A DNA stretch of 64,000 nt from Ricordea florida (lineage: Eukaryota; Cnidaria; Anthozoa; Corallimorpharia; Ricordeidae): contig OX453283.1 of assembly GCA_949710005.1 (NCBI GenBank), positions 17,246,304-17,310,303 on the forward strand, in the 5' to 3' direction. Below are positions 40,001 to 53,104 of this stretch, in pieces (position 1 is the first letter of the stretch; every line of letters starts with the position of its first letter). Below the pieces are notes generated by a model. That model had not been told where the DNA came from, did no database searches, and was given only the letters and a program-made list of their open reading frames with translations. Both the position numbers and the translations under genes were made by a program.

Positions 40001-41272
40001 ACATGTATATAAAACATTAGAAATGATTCGATAACTTACCCCCCTAGATGACGGTCATCCTGCCCATACAATCTCTTATAATGTATTTTCACCAAAATCA
40101 GTTACAACGAGTTTCTTGGCAACCAGCTGCAGGTATCGTATCTCAGCTTCTAGAGTAAGTGCAAACACGGGATAAAGTGCGTTTTTAAGTTTATTTCAAA
40201 TGCTACAACATGGTGAAAATGGAATGTTAATCACTATTCCGTGTAACAAGCACTGATTTGATGAACTTTAGTACTCTGTGAGCCCTCTGCTCTAGATTTA
40301 GCTGCCTTAAGTCAATATCTTTAAAATCAAACCTCAAGAAACTCGCTAAATAATAAAAGCCTGACTTATTGTGTAAATAATAAGCTCCCCTACTTGTACA
40401 AATCTGCAAACTTATGGAATTGAAAATATTCCCCAAGCCAAGATATCATAGAATAACTTTTATTTTAGGGGCCCACGCTTTAGTCTGAATTGCGCATGCG
40501 TAGTAACAAAATGTCGGATCTTTAAATTCACATTGAAATCGAATCGTTACAATCAAAATTTTAATCCCAAAATAAACTTTACTGCACACCCCACTAAAAC
40601 ATGTATATAAAAGATTAGAAATGATTCGATAACTTACCCCCCTAGATGACGGTCCTCCTGCCCATACAATCTCTTATAATGTATTTTCACCAAAATAAGT
40701 GACAACGCGTTCTTTGGCAACCAGCTGCAGGTATCGTATCTCAGCTTCTAGAGTAAGTGAAAACAAGGGATAAAGTGCGTTTTTAAGTTTATTTCAAATG
40801 CTACAACATGGTGAAAATGGAATTTTAATCACTATTCCGTGTAACAAGCACTGATTTGATGAATTTTAGTACTCTGTGAGCCCTCTGCTCTAGATTTAGC
40901 TGCCTTAAGTAAATATCTTTAAAATCAAACCTCAAAAAACTCGCTAAATAATAAAAGCCTGAGTTATTGTGTAAATAATAAGCTCCCCTTCTAGTACAAA
41001 TCTGCAAACCTATGGAATTGAAAATATTCTCCAAGCCAAGATATCATAGAATAACTTTTATTTTAGGGGCCCACGCTTTAGTCTGAATTGCGCATGCGTA
41101 GTAACAAACAGTCTGATCTTTAAATTCACATTGAAATCGAATCGTTACAATCAAAATTTTAATCCCAAAATAAACTTTGCTGCACACCCCACTAAAACAT
41201 GTATATAAAAGATTAGAAATGATTCGATAACTTACCCCCCTAGACGACGGTCCTCCTGCCCATACAATCTCA
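34100..41272. repeat. Divergent F2/D2-rich block, copy 2 (12 monomers)
   Basis: Monomers start at 34100, 34698, 35296, 35894, 36493, 37089, 37687, 38284, 38882, 39479, 40077 and 40675. Order is A-C-A-F-F2-D2-F2-D2-F2-D-D-D. Relative to copy 1 it has three extra monomers in the dimer array, and a third D monomer at 40675 (ACGCGTTCTTTGG, GTGAAAACAAGGG, AAGTAAATATC). A segment equivalent to about 22000-23172 lies at about 39340-40510 (displacement 17,338 bp). Confidence 0.9.
35894..39478. repeat. F/F2-D2 dimer array, three dimers (1,195-bp period)
   Basis: Six monomers alternate between one- and two-step variants with a 1,195-bp period: similar segments begin at 36044, 37239, 38434 and 39629. 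F2 members carry GACTTGTTG and CCAACATATC. D2 members carry ACGCGTTCTTTGG, GTGAAAACAAGGG and GGAATTTTAATC. The three dimers are not identical. TGCATTTTC occurs at 36499 and 38888 but not at 37687, so first and last repeats share variants that the middle one lacks. Confidence 0.88.
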
Positions 41273-44253
41273 TATAATGTATTTTCACCAAAATCAGTGA
41301 CAACGAGTTTCTTGGCAACCAGCTGAGGGTATCGTATCTCAGCTTCTAGAGTAAGTGCAAACAAGGGATAAAGTTCGTTTTTAAGTTCATTCCAAATGCT
41401 ACAACATGGTGAAAATGGAATGTTAATCACTATTCCGTGTAACGAGCACTGATTTCATGAACTTTAGTACTCTGTAAGCCGTCTGCTCTAGATTTAGCTG
41501 CCTTAAGTCAATATCTTTAAAATCAAACCTCAAAAAACTCGCTAAATAATAAAAGCCTGACTTATTGTGTAAATAATAAGCTCCCCTACTAGTACAAATC
41601 TGCAAACCTATGGAATTGAAAATATTCCCCAAGCCAAGATATCATAGAATAACTTTTATTTTAGGGGCCGACGCTTTAGTCTGAATTGCGCATGCGTAGT
41701 AACAAACAGTCTAATCTTTAAATTCACATTGAAATCGAATCGTTACAATCAAAATTTTAATCCCAAAATAAACTTTACTGCACACCCCACTAAAACATGT
41801 ATATAAAACATTAGAAATGATTCAATAACTTACCCCCCTAGATGACGGTCATCCTGCCCATACATTCTCTTATAATGTATTTTCACCAGAATAAGTGACA
41901 ACGAGTTTCTTGGCAACCAGCTGCAGGTATCGTATCTCAGCTTCTAGAGTAAGTGCAAACACGGGATAAAGTGCGTTTTTAAGTTTATTTCAAATGCTAC
42001 AACATGGTGAAAATGGAATGTTAATCACTATTCCGTGTAACACGCACTGACTTGATAAACTTTAGTACTCTGTGAGCCGTTTGCTCTAGATTTAGCTGCG
42101 TTAAAACAATACCTTTAAAATGAAACCTCAAAAAACTCCCTAATTAATAAAAGCCTTATTTATTGTGTAAATAATTCCCTCTTCTACTAGTACAAATCTG
42201 CAAACCTATGGAATTGAAAATATTCCCCAAGCCAAGATATCATAGAATAACTTTTATTTTAGGGGCCCACGCTTTAGTCTGAATTGCGCATGCGTAGTAA
42301 CAAACAGTCTGATCTTTAAATTCACATTGAAATCGAATCGTTACAATCAAAATTTTAATCCCAAAATAAACTTTACTGCACACCCCACTAAAACATGTAT
42401 ATAAAACATTAGAAATGATTCGATAACTTACCCCCCTAGATGACGGTCCTCCTGCCCATACAATCTCTTATAATGTATTTTCACCAAAATCAGTGACAAC
42501 GAGTTTCTTGGCAACCAGCTGCAGGTATCGTATCTCAGCTTCTAGAGTAAGTGCAAACACGGGATAAAGTTAGTTTTTAAGTTTATTTCAAATGCTACAA
42601 CATGGTGAAAATGGAATGTTAATCACTAATCCGTGTAATGAGCACTGAATTGGTGAACTTTAGTACTCTGTGAGCCGTCTGCTCTAGATTTAGCTGCCTT
42701 AAGTCAATATCCTTAAAGTAAAACCTCAAGAAACTCGCTAATTAATAAAAGCCTGATTTATTGTGTAAATAATTCCCTCTCCTACTAGTACAAATCTGCA
42801 AACTTATGGAATTGAAAAGATTCTCCAAGCCAAGATATCATAGAATAACTTTTATTTTAGTGGCCCACGCTTTAGTTTGAACTGCGCATGCGTAGTTACA
42901 AAAAGTCTGATCTATAAATTCTTATTAAAGTCGAATCGTTACAATCAAAATTTTAATCCCAAAATAAACTTTACTGCACACCCCACTAAAACATGTATAT
43001 AAAAGATTAGAAATGATTTGATAACTTACCCCCCTAGATGACGGTCCTCCTGCCCATACAATCTCTTATAATGTATTTTCACCAAAATCAGTGACAACGA
43101 GTTTCTTGGCAACCAGCTGCAGGTATCGTATCTCAGCTTCTAGGGTAAGTGCAAACAAGGGATAAAGTTCGTTTTTAAGTTCATTCCAAATCCTACAACA
43201 TGGTGAAAATGGAATGTTAATCACTATTCCGTGTAACGAGCACTGATTTCATGAACTTTAGTACTCTGTGAGCCGTCTGCTCTAGATTTAGCTGCCTTAA
43301 GTCAATATCTTTAAAATCAAAACTCGCTAAATAATAAAAGCCTGACTTATTGTGTAAATAATAAGCTCCCCTACTAGTACAAATCTGCAAACCTATGGAA
43401 TTGAAAATATTCCCGTAGCCAAGATATCATAGAATAACTTTTATTTTAGTGGCCCACGCTTTAGGCTGAATTGCGCATGCGTAGTAACAAACAGTCTGAT
43501 CTTTAAATTCACATTGAAATCGAATCGTTACAATCAAAATTTTAATCCCAAAATAAACTTTACTGCACACCCCACTAAAACATGTATATAAAACATTAGA
43601 AATGATTCGATAACTTACCCCCCTAGATGACGGTCATCCTGCCCATACAATCTCTTATAATGTATTTTCACCAAAATCAGTTACAACGAGTTTCTTGGCA
43701 ACCAGCTGCAGGTATCGTATCTCAGCTTCTAGAGTAAGTGCAAACACGGGATAAAGTGCGTTTTTAAGTTTATTTCAAATGCTACAACATGGTGAAAATG
43801 GAATGTTAATCACTATTCCGTGTAACAAGCACTGATTTGATGAATTTTAGTACTCTGTGAGCCGTCTGCTCTAGATTTAGCTGCCTTAAGTCAATATCTT
43901 TAAAATCAAACCTCAAAAAACTCGCTAAATAATAAAAGCCTGACTTATTGTGTAAATAATAAGCTCCCCTACTTGTACAAATCTGCAAACTTATGGAATT
44001 GAAAATATTCCCCAAGCCAAGATATCATAGAATAACTTTTATTTTAGGGGCCCACGCTTTAGTCTGAATTGCGCATGCGTAGTAATAAAATGTCGGATCT
44101 TTAAATTCACATTGAAATCGAATCGTTACAATCAAAATTTTAATCCCAAAATAAACTTTACTGCACACCCCACTAAAACATGTATATAAAAGATTAGAAA
44201 TGATTCGATAACTTACCCCCCTAGATGACGGTCCTCCTGCCCATACAATCTCT
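41273..44253. repeat. Partial HOR: 5-mer A2-E-C-A3-D
   Basis: Monomers start at 41273, 41871, 42469, 43067 and 43656. This is the last five of the 8-mer, with the 9-bp deletion in the fourth (43067-43655), so it derives from the unit-2 lineage (6594-9574, displacement 34,679 bp at the start). It has private changes such as GGGGCCGACGC near 41670, CATACATTCTC near 41861, TCTAATC near 41711, ACTCCCTAATT near 42135 and GATTTGATAAC near 43015. It has therefore diverged more than the 26-mer duplicates. Confidence 0.88.
43067..43655. repeat. 589-bp monomer with 9-bp deletion (A3, copy 3)
   Basis: The shortened AAATCAAAACTC lies at about 43315-43326. This is the third and last occurrence in the window. 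It links 41273-44253 to the lineage of HOR unit 2. Confidence 0.95.
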
Positions 44254-47247
44254 TATAATGTATTTTCACCAAAATCAGTGACAACGAGTTTCTTGGCAAC
44301 CAGCTGCAGGTATCGTATCTCAGCTTCTAGAGTAAGTGCAAACACGGGATAAAGTTCGTTTTTAAGTTCATTCCAAATGCTACAACATGGTGAAAATGGA
44401 ATGTTAATCACTATTCCGTGTAACGAGCACTGATTTCATGAACTTTAGTACTCTGTGAGCCGTCTGCTCTAGATTTAGCTGCCTTAAGTCAATATCTTTA
44501 AAATCAAACCTCAAAAAACTCGCTAAATAATAAAAGCCTGACTTATTGTGTAAATAATAAGCTCCCCTACTAGTACAAATCTGCAAACCTATGGAATTGA
44601 AAATATTCCCGTAGCCAAGATATCATAGAATAACTTTTATTTTAGTGGCCCACGCTTTAGGCTGAATTGCGCATGCGTAGTAACAAACAGTCTGATCTTT
44701 AAATTGACATTGAAATCGAATCGTTACAATCAAAATTTTAATCCCAAAATAAACTTTACTGCACACCCCACTAAAACATGTATATAAAACATTAGAAATG
44801 ATTCGATAACTTACCCCCCTTGATGACGGTCATCCTGCCCATACAATCTCTTATAATGTATTTTCACCAAAATCAGTTACAACGAGTTTCTTGGCAACCA
44901 CCTGCAGGTATCGTATCTCAGCTTCTAGAGTAAGTGCAAACACGGGATAAAGTGCGTTTTTAAGTTTATTTCAAATGCTACAACATGGTGAAAATGGAAT
45001 GTTAATCACTATTCCGTGTAACACGCACTGAATTGATGAACTTTAGTACTCTGTGAGCCCACTGCTCTAGATTTAGCTGCCTTAAGTCAATATCTTTAAA
45101 ATCAAACCTCAAAAAACTCGCTAATTAATAAAAGCCTTATTTATTGTGTAAATAATTCCCTCTTCTACTAGTACAAATCTGCAAACCTATGGAATTGAAA
45201 ATATTCCCCAAGCCAAGATATCATAGAATAACTTTTATTTTAGGGGCCCACGCTTTAGTCTGAATTGCGCATGCGTAGTAATAAACAGTCTGATCTTTAA
45301 ATTCTCATTGAAATCGAATCGTTACAATCAAATTTTAATCCCAAAATAAACTTTACTGCACACCCCACTAAAACATGTATATAAAACATTAGAAATGATT
45401 CGATAACTTACCCCCCTAGATGACGGTCCTCCTGCCCATACAATCTCTTATAATGTATTTTCACCAAAATCAGTGACAACGAGTTTCTTGGCAACCAGCT
45501 GCAGGTATCGTATCTCAGCTTCTAGAGTAAGTGCAAACACGGGATAAAGTTAGTTTTTAAGTTTATTTCAAATGCTACAACATGGTGAAAATGGAATGTT
45601 AATCACTAATCCGTGTAATGAGCACTGAATTGGTGAACTTTAGTACTCTGTGAGCCGTCTGCTCTAGATTTAGCTGCCTTAAGTCAATATCCTTAAAGTA
45701 AAACCTCAAGAAACTCGCTAATTAATAAAAGCCTGATTTATTGTGTAAATAATTCCCTCTCCTACTAGTACAAATCTGCAAACTTATGGAATTGAAAAGA
45801 TTCTCCAAGCCAAGATATCATAGAATAACTTTTATTTTAGTGGCCCACGCTTTAGTTTGAACTGCGCATGCGTAGTTACAAAACAAAAAGTCTGATCTAT
45901 AAATTCTTATTAAAGTCGAATCGTTACAATCAAAATTTTAATCCCAAAATAAACTTTACTGCACACCCCACTAAAACATGTATATAAAAGATTAGAAATG
46001 ATTCGATAACTTACCCCCCTAGATGACGGTCCTCCTGCCCATACAATCTCATATAATGTATTTTCACCAAAATCAGTGACAACGAGTTTCTTGACAACCA
46101 GCTAAGGGTATCGTATCTCAGCTTCTAGAGTAAGTGCAAACAAGGGATAAAGTTCGTTTTTAAGTTCATTCCAAATGCTACAACATGGTGAAAATGGAAT
46201 GTTAATCACTATTCCGTGTAACGAGCACTGATTTCATGAACTTTAGTACTCTGTGAGCCGTCTGCTCTAGATTTAGCTGCCTTAAGTCAATATCTTTAAA
46301 ATCAAACCTCAAAAAACTCGCTAAATAATAAAAGCCTGACTTATTGTGTAAATAATAAGCTCCCCTACTAGTACAAATCTGCAAACCTATGGAATTGAAA
46401 ATATTCCCGTAGCCAAGATATCATAGAATAACTTTTATTTTAGTGGCCCACGCTTTAGGCTGAATTGCGCATGCGTAGTAACAAACAGTCTGATCTTTAA
46501 ATTCACATTGAAATCGAATCGTTACAATCAAAATTTTAATCCCAAAATAAACTTTACTGCACACCCCACTAAAACATGTATATAAAACATTAGAAATGAT
46601 TCGATAACTTACCCCCCTAGATGACGGTCATCCTGCCCATACAATCTCTTATAATGTATTTTCACCAAAATCAGTTACAACGAGTTTCTTGGCAACCAGC
46701 TGCAGGTATCGTATCTCAGCTTCTAGAGTAAGTGCAAACACGGGATAAAGTGCGTTTTTAAGTTTATTTCAAATGCTACAACATGGTGAAAATGGAATGT
46801 TAATCACTATTCCGTGTAACAAGCACTGATTTGATGAATTTTAGTACTCTGTGAGCCGTCTGCTCTAGACTTAGCTGCCTTAAGTCAATATCTTTAAAAT
46901 CAAACCTCAAAAAACTCGCTAAATAATAAAAGCCTGACTTATTGTGTAAATAATAAGCTCCCCTACTTGTACAAATCTGCAAACTTATGGAATTGAAAAT
47001 ATTCCCCAAGCCAAGATATCATAGAATAACTTTTATTTTAGGGGCCCACGCTTTAGTCTGAATTGCGCATGCGTAGTAATAAAATGTCGGATCTTTAAAT
47101 TCACATTGAAATCGAATCGTTACAATCAAAATTTTAATCCCAAAATAAACTTTACTGCACACCCCACTAAAACATGTATATAAAACATTAGAAATGATTC
47201 GATAACTTACCCCCCTAGATGACGGTCCTCCTGCCCATACAATCTCA
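44254..47247. repeat. Truncated HOR: 5-mer A-B-C-A-D
   Basis: Monomers start at 44254, 44852, 45449, 46052 and 46650. It is the 8-mer lacking A2-E-C or an equivalent three monomers. The junction is the monomer at 46052. Its front has A2-like TTGACAACCAG and AAACAAGGG, with a private CTAAGGG near 46103. Its rear is ordinary A (GTGAGCCG, CCCGTAGCC). Confidence 0.85.
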
Positions 47248-50200
47248 TATAATGTATTTTCACCAAAATCAGTGACAACGAGTTTCTTGGCAACCAGCTG
47301 CAGGTATCGTATCTCAGCTTCTAGAGTAAGTGCAAACACGGGATAAAGTTCGTTTTTAAGTTCATTCCAAATGCTACAACATGGTGAAAATGGAATGTTA
47401 ATCACTATTCCGTGTAACGAGCACTGATTTCATGAACTTTAGTACTCTGTGAGCCGTCTGCTCTAGATTTAGCTGCCTTAAGTCAATATCTTTAAAATCA
47501 AACCTCAAAAAACTCGCTAAATAATAAAAGCCTGACTTATTGTGTAAATAATAAGCTCCCCTACTAGTACAAATCTGCAAACCTATGGAATTGAAAAGAT
47601 TCTCCAAGCCAAGATATCATAGAATAACTTTTATTTTAGTGGCCCACGCTTTAGTTTGAACTGCGCATGCGTAGTTACAAAACAAAAAGTCTGATCTATA
47701 AATTCTTATTAAAGTCGAATCGTTACAATCAAAATTTTAATCCCAAAATAAACTTTACTGCACACCCCACTAAAACATGTATATAAAAGATTAGAAATGA
47801 TTCGATAACTTACCCCCCTAGATGACGGTCCTCCTGCCCATACAATCTCATATAATGTATTTTCACCAAAATCAGTGACAACGAGTTTCTTGACAACCAG
47901 CTGAGGGTATCGTATCTCAGCTTCTAGAGTAAGTGCAAACAAGGGATAAAGTTCGTTTTCAAGTTCATTCCAAATGCTACAACATGGTGAAAATGGAATG
48001 TTAATCACTATTCCGTGTAACGAGCACTGATTTCATGAACTTTAGTACTCTGTAAGCCGTCTGCTCTAGATTTAGCTGCCTTAAGTCAATATCTTTAAAA
48101 TCAAACCTCAAAAAACTCGCTAAATAATAAAAGCCTGACTTATTGTGTAAATAATAAGCTCCCCTACTAGTACAAATCTGCAAACCTATGGAATTGAAAA
48201 TATTCCCCAAGCCAAGATATCATAGAATAACTTTTATTTTAGGGGCCCACGCTTTAGTCTGAATTGCGCATGCGTAGTAACAAACAGTCTGATCTTTAAA
48301 TTCACATTGAAATCGAATCGTTACAATCAAAATTTTAATCCCAAAATAAACTTTACTGCACACCCCACTAAAACATGTATATAAAACATTAGAAATGATT
48401 CAATAACTTACCCCCCTAGATGACGGTCATCCTGCCCATACAATCTCTTATAATGTATTTTCACCAGAATAAGTGACAACGAGTTTCTTGGCAACCAGCT
48501 GCAGGTATCGTATCTCAGCTTCTAGAGTAAGTGCAAACACGGGATAAAGTGCGTTTTTAAGTTTATTTCAAATGCTACAACATGGTGAAAATGGAATGTT
48601 AATCACTATTCCGTGTAACACGCACTGACTTGATAAACTTTAGTACTCTGTGAGCCGTTTGCTCTAGATTTAGCTGCGTTAAAACAATACCTTTAAAATG
48701 AAACCTCAAAAAACTCGCTAATTAATAAAAGCCTTATTTATTGTGTAAATAATTCCCTCTTCTACTAGTACAAATCTGCAAACCTATGGAATTGAAAATA
48801 TTCCCCAAGCCAAGATATCATAGAATAACTTTTATTTTAGGGGCCCACGCTTTAGTCTGAATTGCGCATGCGTAGTAACAAACAGTCTGATCTTTAAATT
48901 CACATTGAAATCGAATCGTTACAATCAAAATTTTAATCCCAAAATAAACTTTACTGCACACCCCACTAAAACATGTATATAAAACATTAGAAATGATTCG
49001 ATAACTTACCCCCCTAGATGACGGTCCTCCTGCCCATACAATCTCATATAATGTATTTTCACCAAAATCAGTGACAACGAGTTTCTTGGCAACCAGCTGC
49101 AGGTATCGTATCTCAGCTTCTAGAGTAAGTGCAAACACGGGATAAAGTTAGTTTTTAAGTTTATTTCAAATGCTACAACATGGTGAAAATGGAATGTTAA
49201 TCACTAATCCGTGTAATGAGCACTGAATTGGTGAACTTTAGTACTCTGTGAGCCGTCTGCTCTAGATTTAGCTGCCTTAAGTCAATATCCTTAAAGTAAA
49301 ACCTCAAGAAACTCGCTAATTAATAAAAGCCTGATTTATTGTGTAAATAATTCCCTCTCCTACTAGTACAAATCTGCAAACTTATGGAATTGAAAAGATT
49401 CTCCAAGCCAAGATATCATAGAATAACTTTTATTTTAGTGGCCCACGCTTTAGTTTGAACTGCGCATGCGTAGTTACAAAAAGTCTGATCTATAAATTCT
49501 TATTAAAGTCGAATCGTTACAATCAAAATTTTAATCCCAAAATAAACTTTACTGCACACCCCACTAAAACATGTATATAAAACATTAGAAATGATTCGAT
49601 AACTTACCCCCCTAGATGACGGTCCTCCTGCCCATACAATCTCTTATAATGTATTTTCACCAAAATCAGTGACAACGAGTTTCTTGGCAACCAGCTGCAG
49701 GTATCGTATCTCAGCTTCTAGGGTAAGTGCAAACAAGGGATAAAGTTCGTTTTTAAGTTCATTCCAAATCCTACAACATGGTGAAAATGGAATGTTAATC
49801 ACTATTCCGTGTAACGAGCACTGATTTCATGAACTTTAGTACTCTGTGAGCCGTCTGCTCTAGATTTAGCTGCCTTAAGTCAATATCTTTAAAATCAAAC
49901 CTCAAAAAACTCGCTAAATAATAAAAGCCTGACTTATTGTGTAAATAATAAGCTCCCCTACTAGTACAAATCTGCAAACCTATGGAATTGAAAATATTCC
50001 CGTAGCCAAGATATCATAGAATAACTTTTATTTTAGTGGCCCACGCTTTAGGCTGAATTGCGCATGCGTAGTAACAAACAGTCTGATCTTTAAATTCACA
50101 TTGAAATCGAATCGTTACAATCAAAATTTTAATCCCAAAATAAACTTTACTGCACACCCCACTAAAACATGTATATAAAACATTAGAAATGATTCGATAA

Positions 50201-50840
50201 CTTACCCCCCTAGATGACGGTCATCCTGCCCATACAATCTCTTATAATGTATTTTCACCAAAATCAGTTACAACGAGTTTCTTGGCAACCAGCTGCAGGT
50301 ATCGTATCTCAGCTTCTAGAGTAAGTGCAAACACGGGATAAAGTGCGTTTTTAAGTTTATTTCAAATGCTACAACATGGTGAAAATGGAATGTTAATCAC
50401 TATTCCGTGTAACAAGCACTGATTTGATGAATTTTAGTACTCTGTGAGCCGTCTGCTCTAGACTTAGCTGCCTTAAGTCAATATCTTTAAAATCAAACCT
50501 CAAAAAACTCGCTAAATAATAAAAGCCTGACTTATTGTGTAAATAATAAGCTCCCCTACTTGTACAAATCTGCAAACTTATGGAATTGAAAATATTCCCC
50601 AAGCCAAGATATCATAGAATAACTTTTATTTTAGGGGCCCACGCTTTAGTCTGAATTGCGCATGCGTAGTAATAAAATGTCGGATCTTTAAATTCACATT
50701 GAAATCGAATCGTTACAATCAAAATTTTAATCCCAAAATAAACTTTACTGCACACCCCACTAAAACATGTATATAAAACATTAGAAATGAATCGATAACT
50801 TACCCCCCTAGATGACGGTCCTCCTGCCCATACAATCTCA
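47248..50840. repeat. Shortened HOR: 6-mer (A/C hybrid)-A2-E-C-A-D (3,593 bp)
   Basis: Monomers start at 47248, 47851, 48449, 49047, 49645 and 50243. The first starts as type A (CATATAATG, TTCG, CGAGCACTG) and switches after CCTATGGAATTGAAAAG (about 47595) to the C type with GATTCTCC and the ACAAAACAAAAAG insertion, giving 603 bp. Two monomers of the 8-mer are thus missing. The next unit repeats at +3,593 bp. Confidence 0.88.
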
Positions 50841-53104
50841 TATAATGTATTTTCACCAAAATCAGTGACAACGAGTTTCTTGGCAACCAGCTGCAGGTAT
50901 CGTATCTCAGCTTCTAGAGTAAGTGCAAACACGGGATAAAGTTCGTTTTTAAGTTCATTCCAAATGCTACAACATGGTGAAAATGGAATGTTAATCACTA
51001 TTCCGTGTAACGAGCACTGATTTCATGAACTTTAGTACTCTGTGAGCCGTCTGCTCTAGATTTAGCTGCCTTAAGTCAATATCTTTAAAATCAAACCTCA
51101 AAAAACTCGCTAAATAATAAAAGCCTGACTTATTGTGTAAATAATAAGCTCCCCTACTAGTACAAATCTGCAAACCTATGGAATTGAAAAGATTCTCCAA
51201 GCCAAGATATCATAGAATAACTTTTATTTTAGTGGCCCACGCTTTAGTTTGAACTGCGCATGCGTAGTTACAAAACAAAAAGTCTGATCTATAAATCCTT
51301 CTTAATAAAGTCGAATCGTTACAATCAAAATTTTAATCCCAAAATAAACTTTACTGCACACCCCACTAAAACATGTATATAAAAGATTAGAAATGATTCG
51401 ATAACTTACCCCCCTAGATGACGGTCCTCCTGCCCATACAATCTCATATAATGTATTTTCACCAAAATCAGTGACAACGAGATTCTTGACAACCAGCTGA
51501 GGGTATCGTATCTCAGCTTCTAGAGTAAGTGCAAACAAGGGATAAAGTTCGTTTTTAAGTTCATTCCAAATGCTACAACATGGTGAAAATGGAATGTTAA
51601 TCACTATTCCGTGTAACGAGCACTGATTTCATGAACTTTAGTACTCTGTAAGCCGTCTGCTCTAGATTTAGCTGCCTTAAGTCAATATCTTTAAAATCAA
51701 ACCTCAAAAAACTCGCTAAATAATAAAAGCCTGACTTATTGTGTAAATAATAAGCTCCCCTACTAGTACAAATCTGCAAACCTATGGAATTGAAAATATT
51801 CCCCAAGCCAAGATATCATAGAATAACTTTTATTTTAGGGGCCCACGCTTTAGTCTGAATTGCGCATGCGTAGTAACAAACAGTCTGATCTTTAAATTCA
51901 CATTGAAATCGAATCGTTACAATCAAAATTTTAATCCCAAAATAAACTTTACTGCACACCCCACTAAAACATGTATATAAAACATTAGAAATGATTCAAT
52001 AACTTACCCCCCTAGATGACGGTCATCCTGCCCATACAATCTCTTATAATGTATTTTCACCAGAATAAGTGACAACGAGTTTCTTGGCAACCAGCTGCAG
52101 GTATCGTATCTCAGCTTCTAGAGTAAGTGCAAACACGGGATAAAGTGCGTTTTTAAGTTTATTTCAAATGCTACAACATGGTGAAAATGGAATGTTAATC
52201 ACTATTCCGTGTAACACGCACTGACTTGATAAACTTTAGTACTCTGTGAGCCGTTTGCTCTAGATTTAGCTGCGTTAAAACAATACCTTTAAAATGAAAC
52301 CTCAAAAAACTCGCTAATTAATAAAAGCCTTATTTATTGTGTAAATAATTCCCTCTTCTACTAGTACAAATCTGCAAACCTATGGAATTGAAAATATTCC
52401 CCAAGCCAAGATATCATAGAATAACTTTTATTTTAGGGGCCCACGCTTTAGTCTGAATTGCGCATGCGTAGTAACAAACAGTCTGATCTTTAAATTCACA
52501 TTGAAATCGAATCGTTACAATCAAAATTTTAATCCCAAAATAAACTTTACTGCACACCCCACTAAAACATGTATATAAAACATTAGAAATGATTCGATAA
52601 CTTACCCCCCTAGATGACGGTCCTCCTGCCCATACAATCTCATATAATGTATTTTCACCAAAATCAGTGACAACGAGTTTCTTGGCAACCAGCTGCAGGT
52701 ATCGTATCTCAGCTTCTAGAGTAAGTGCAAACACGGGATAAAGTTAGTTTTTAAGTTTATTTCAAATGCTACAACATGGTGAAAATGGAATGTTAATCAC
52801 TAATCCGTGTAATGAGCACTGAATTGGTGAACTTTAGTACTCTGTGAGCCGTCTGCTCTAGATTTAGCTGCCTTAAGTCAATATCCTTAAAGTAAAACCT
52901 CAAGAAACTCGCTAATTAATAAAAGCCTGATTTATTGTGTAAATAATTCCCTCTCCTACTAGTACAAATCTGCAAACTTATGGAATTGAAAAGATTCTCC
53001 AAGCCAAGATATCATAGAATAACTTTTATTTTAGTGGCCCACGCTTTAGTTTGAACTGCGCATGCGTAGTTACAAACAGTCTGATCTATAAATTCTTATT
53101 AAAG
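50705..53104. repeat. Tetramer tandem duplication, first copy (2,400 bp)
   Basis: 50705-53239 matches 53105-55639 at a displacement of exactly 2,400 bp. The one difference I noticed is 50791 A against 53191 T. The duplicate carries two private variants found nowhere else: a 3-bp insertion giving CCTTCTTAATAAAG near 51298 and 53698, and GAGATTCTTGAC near 51479 and 53879. These make the hybrid monomers 606 bp long. Content is four monomers: A/C-A2-E-C. This looks like the most recent expansion in the window. Confidence 0.9.
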
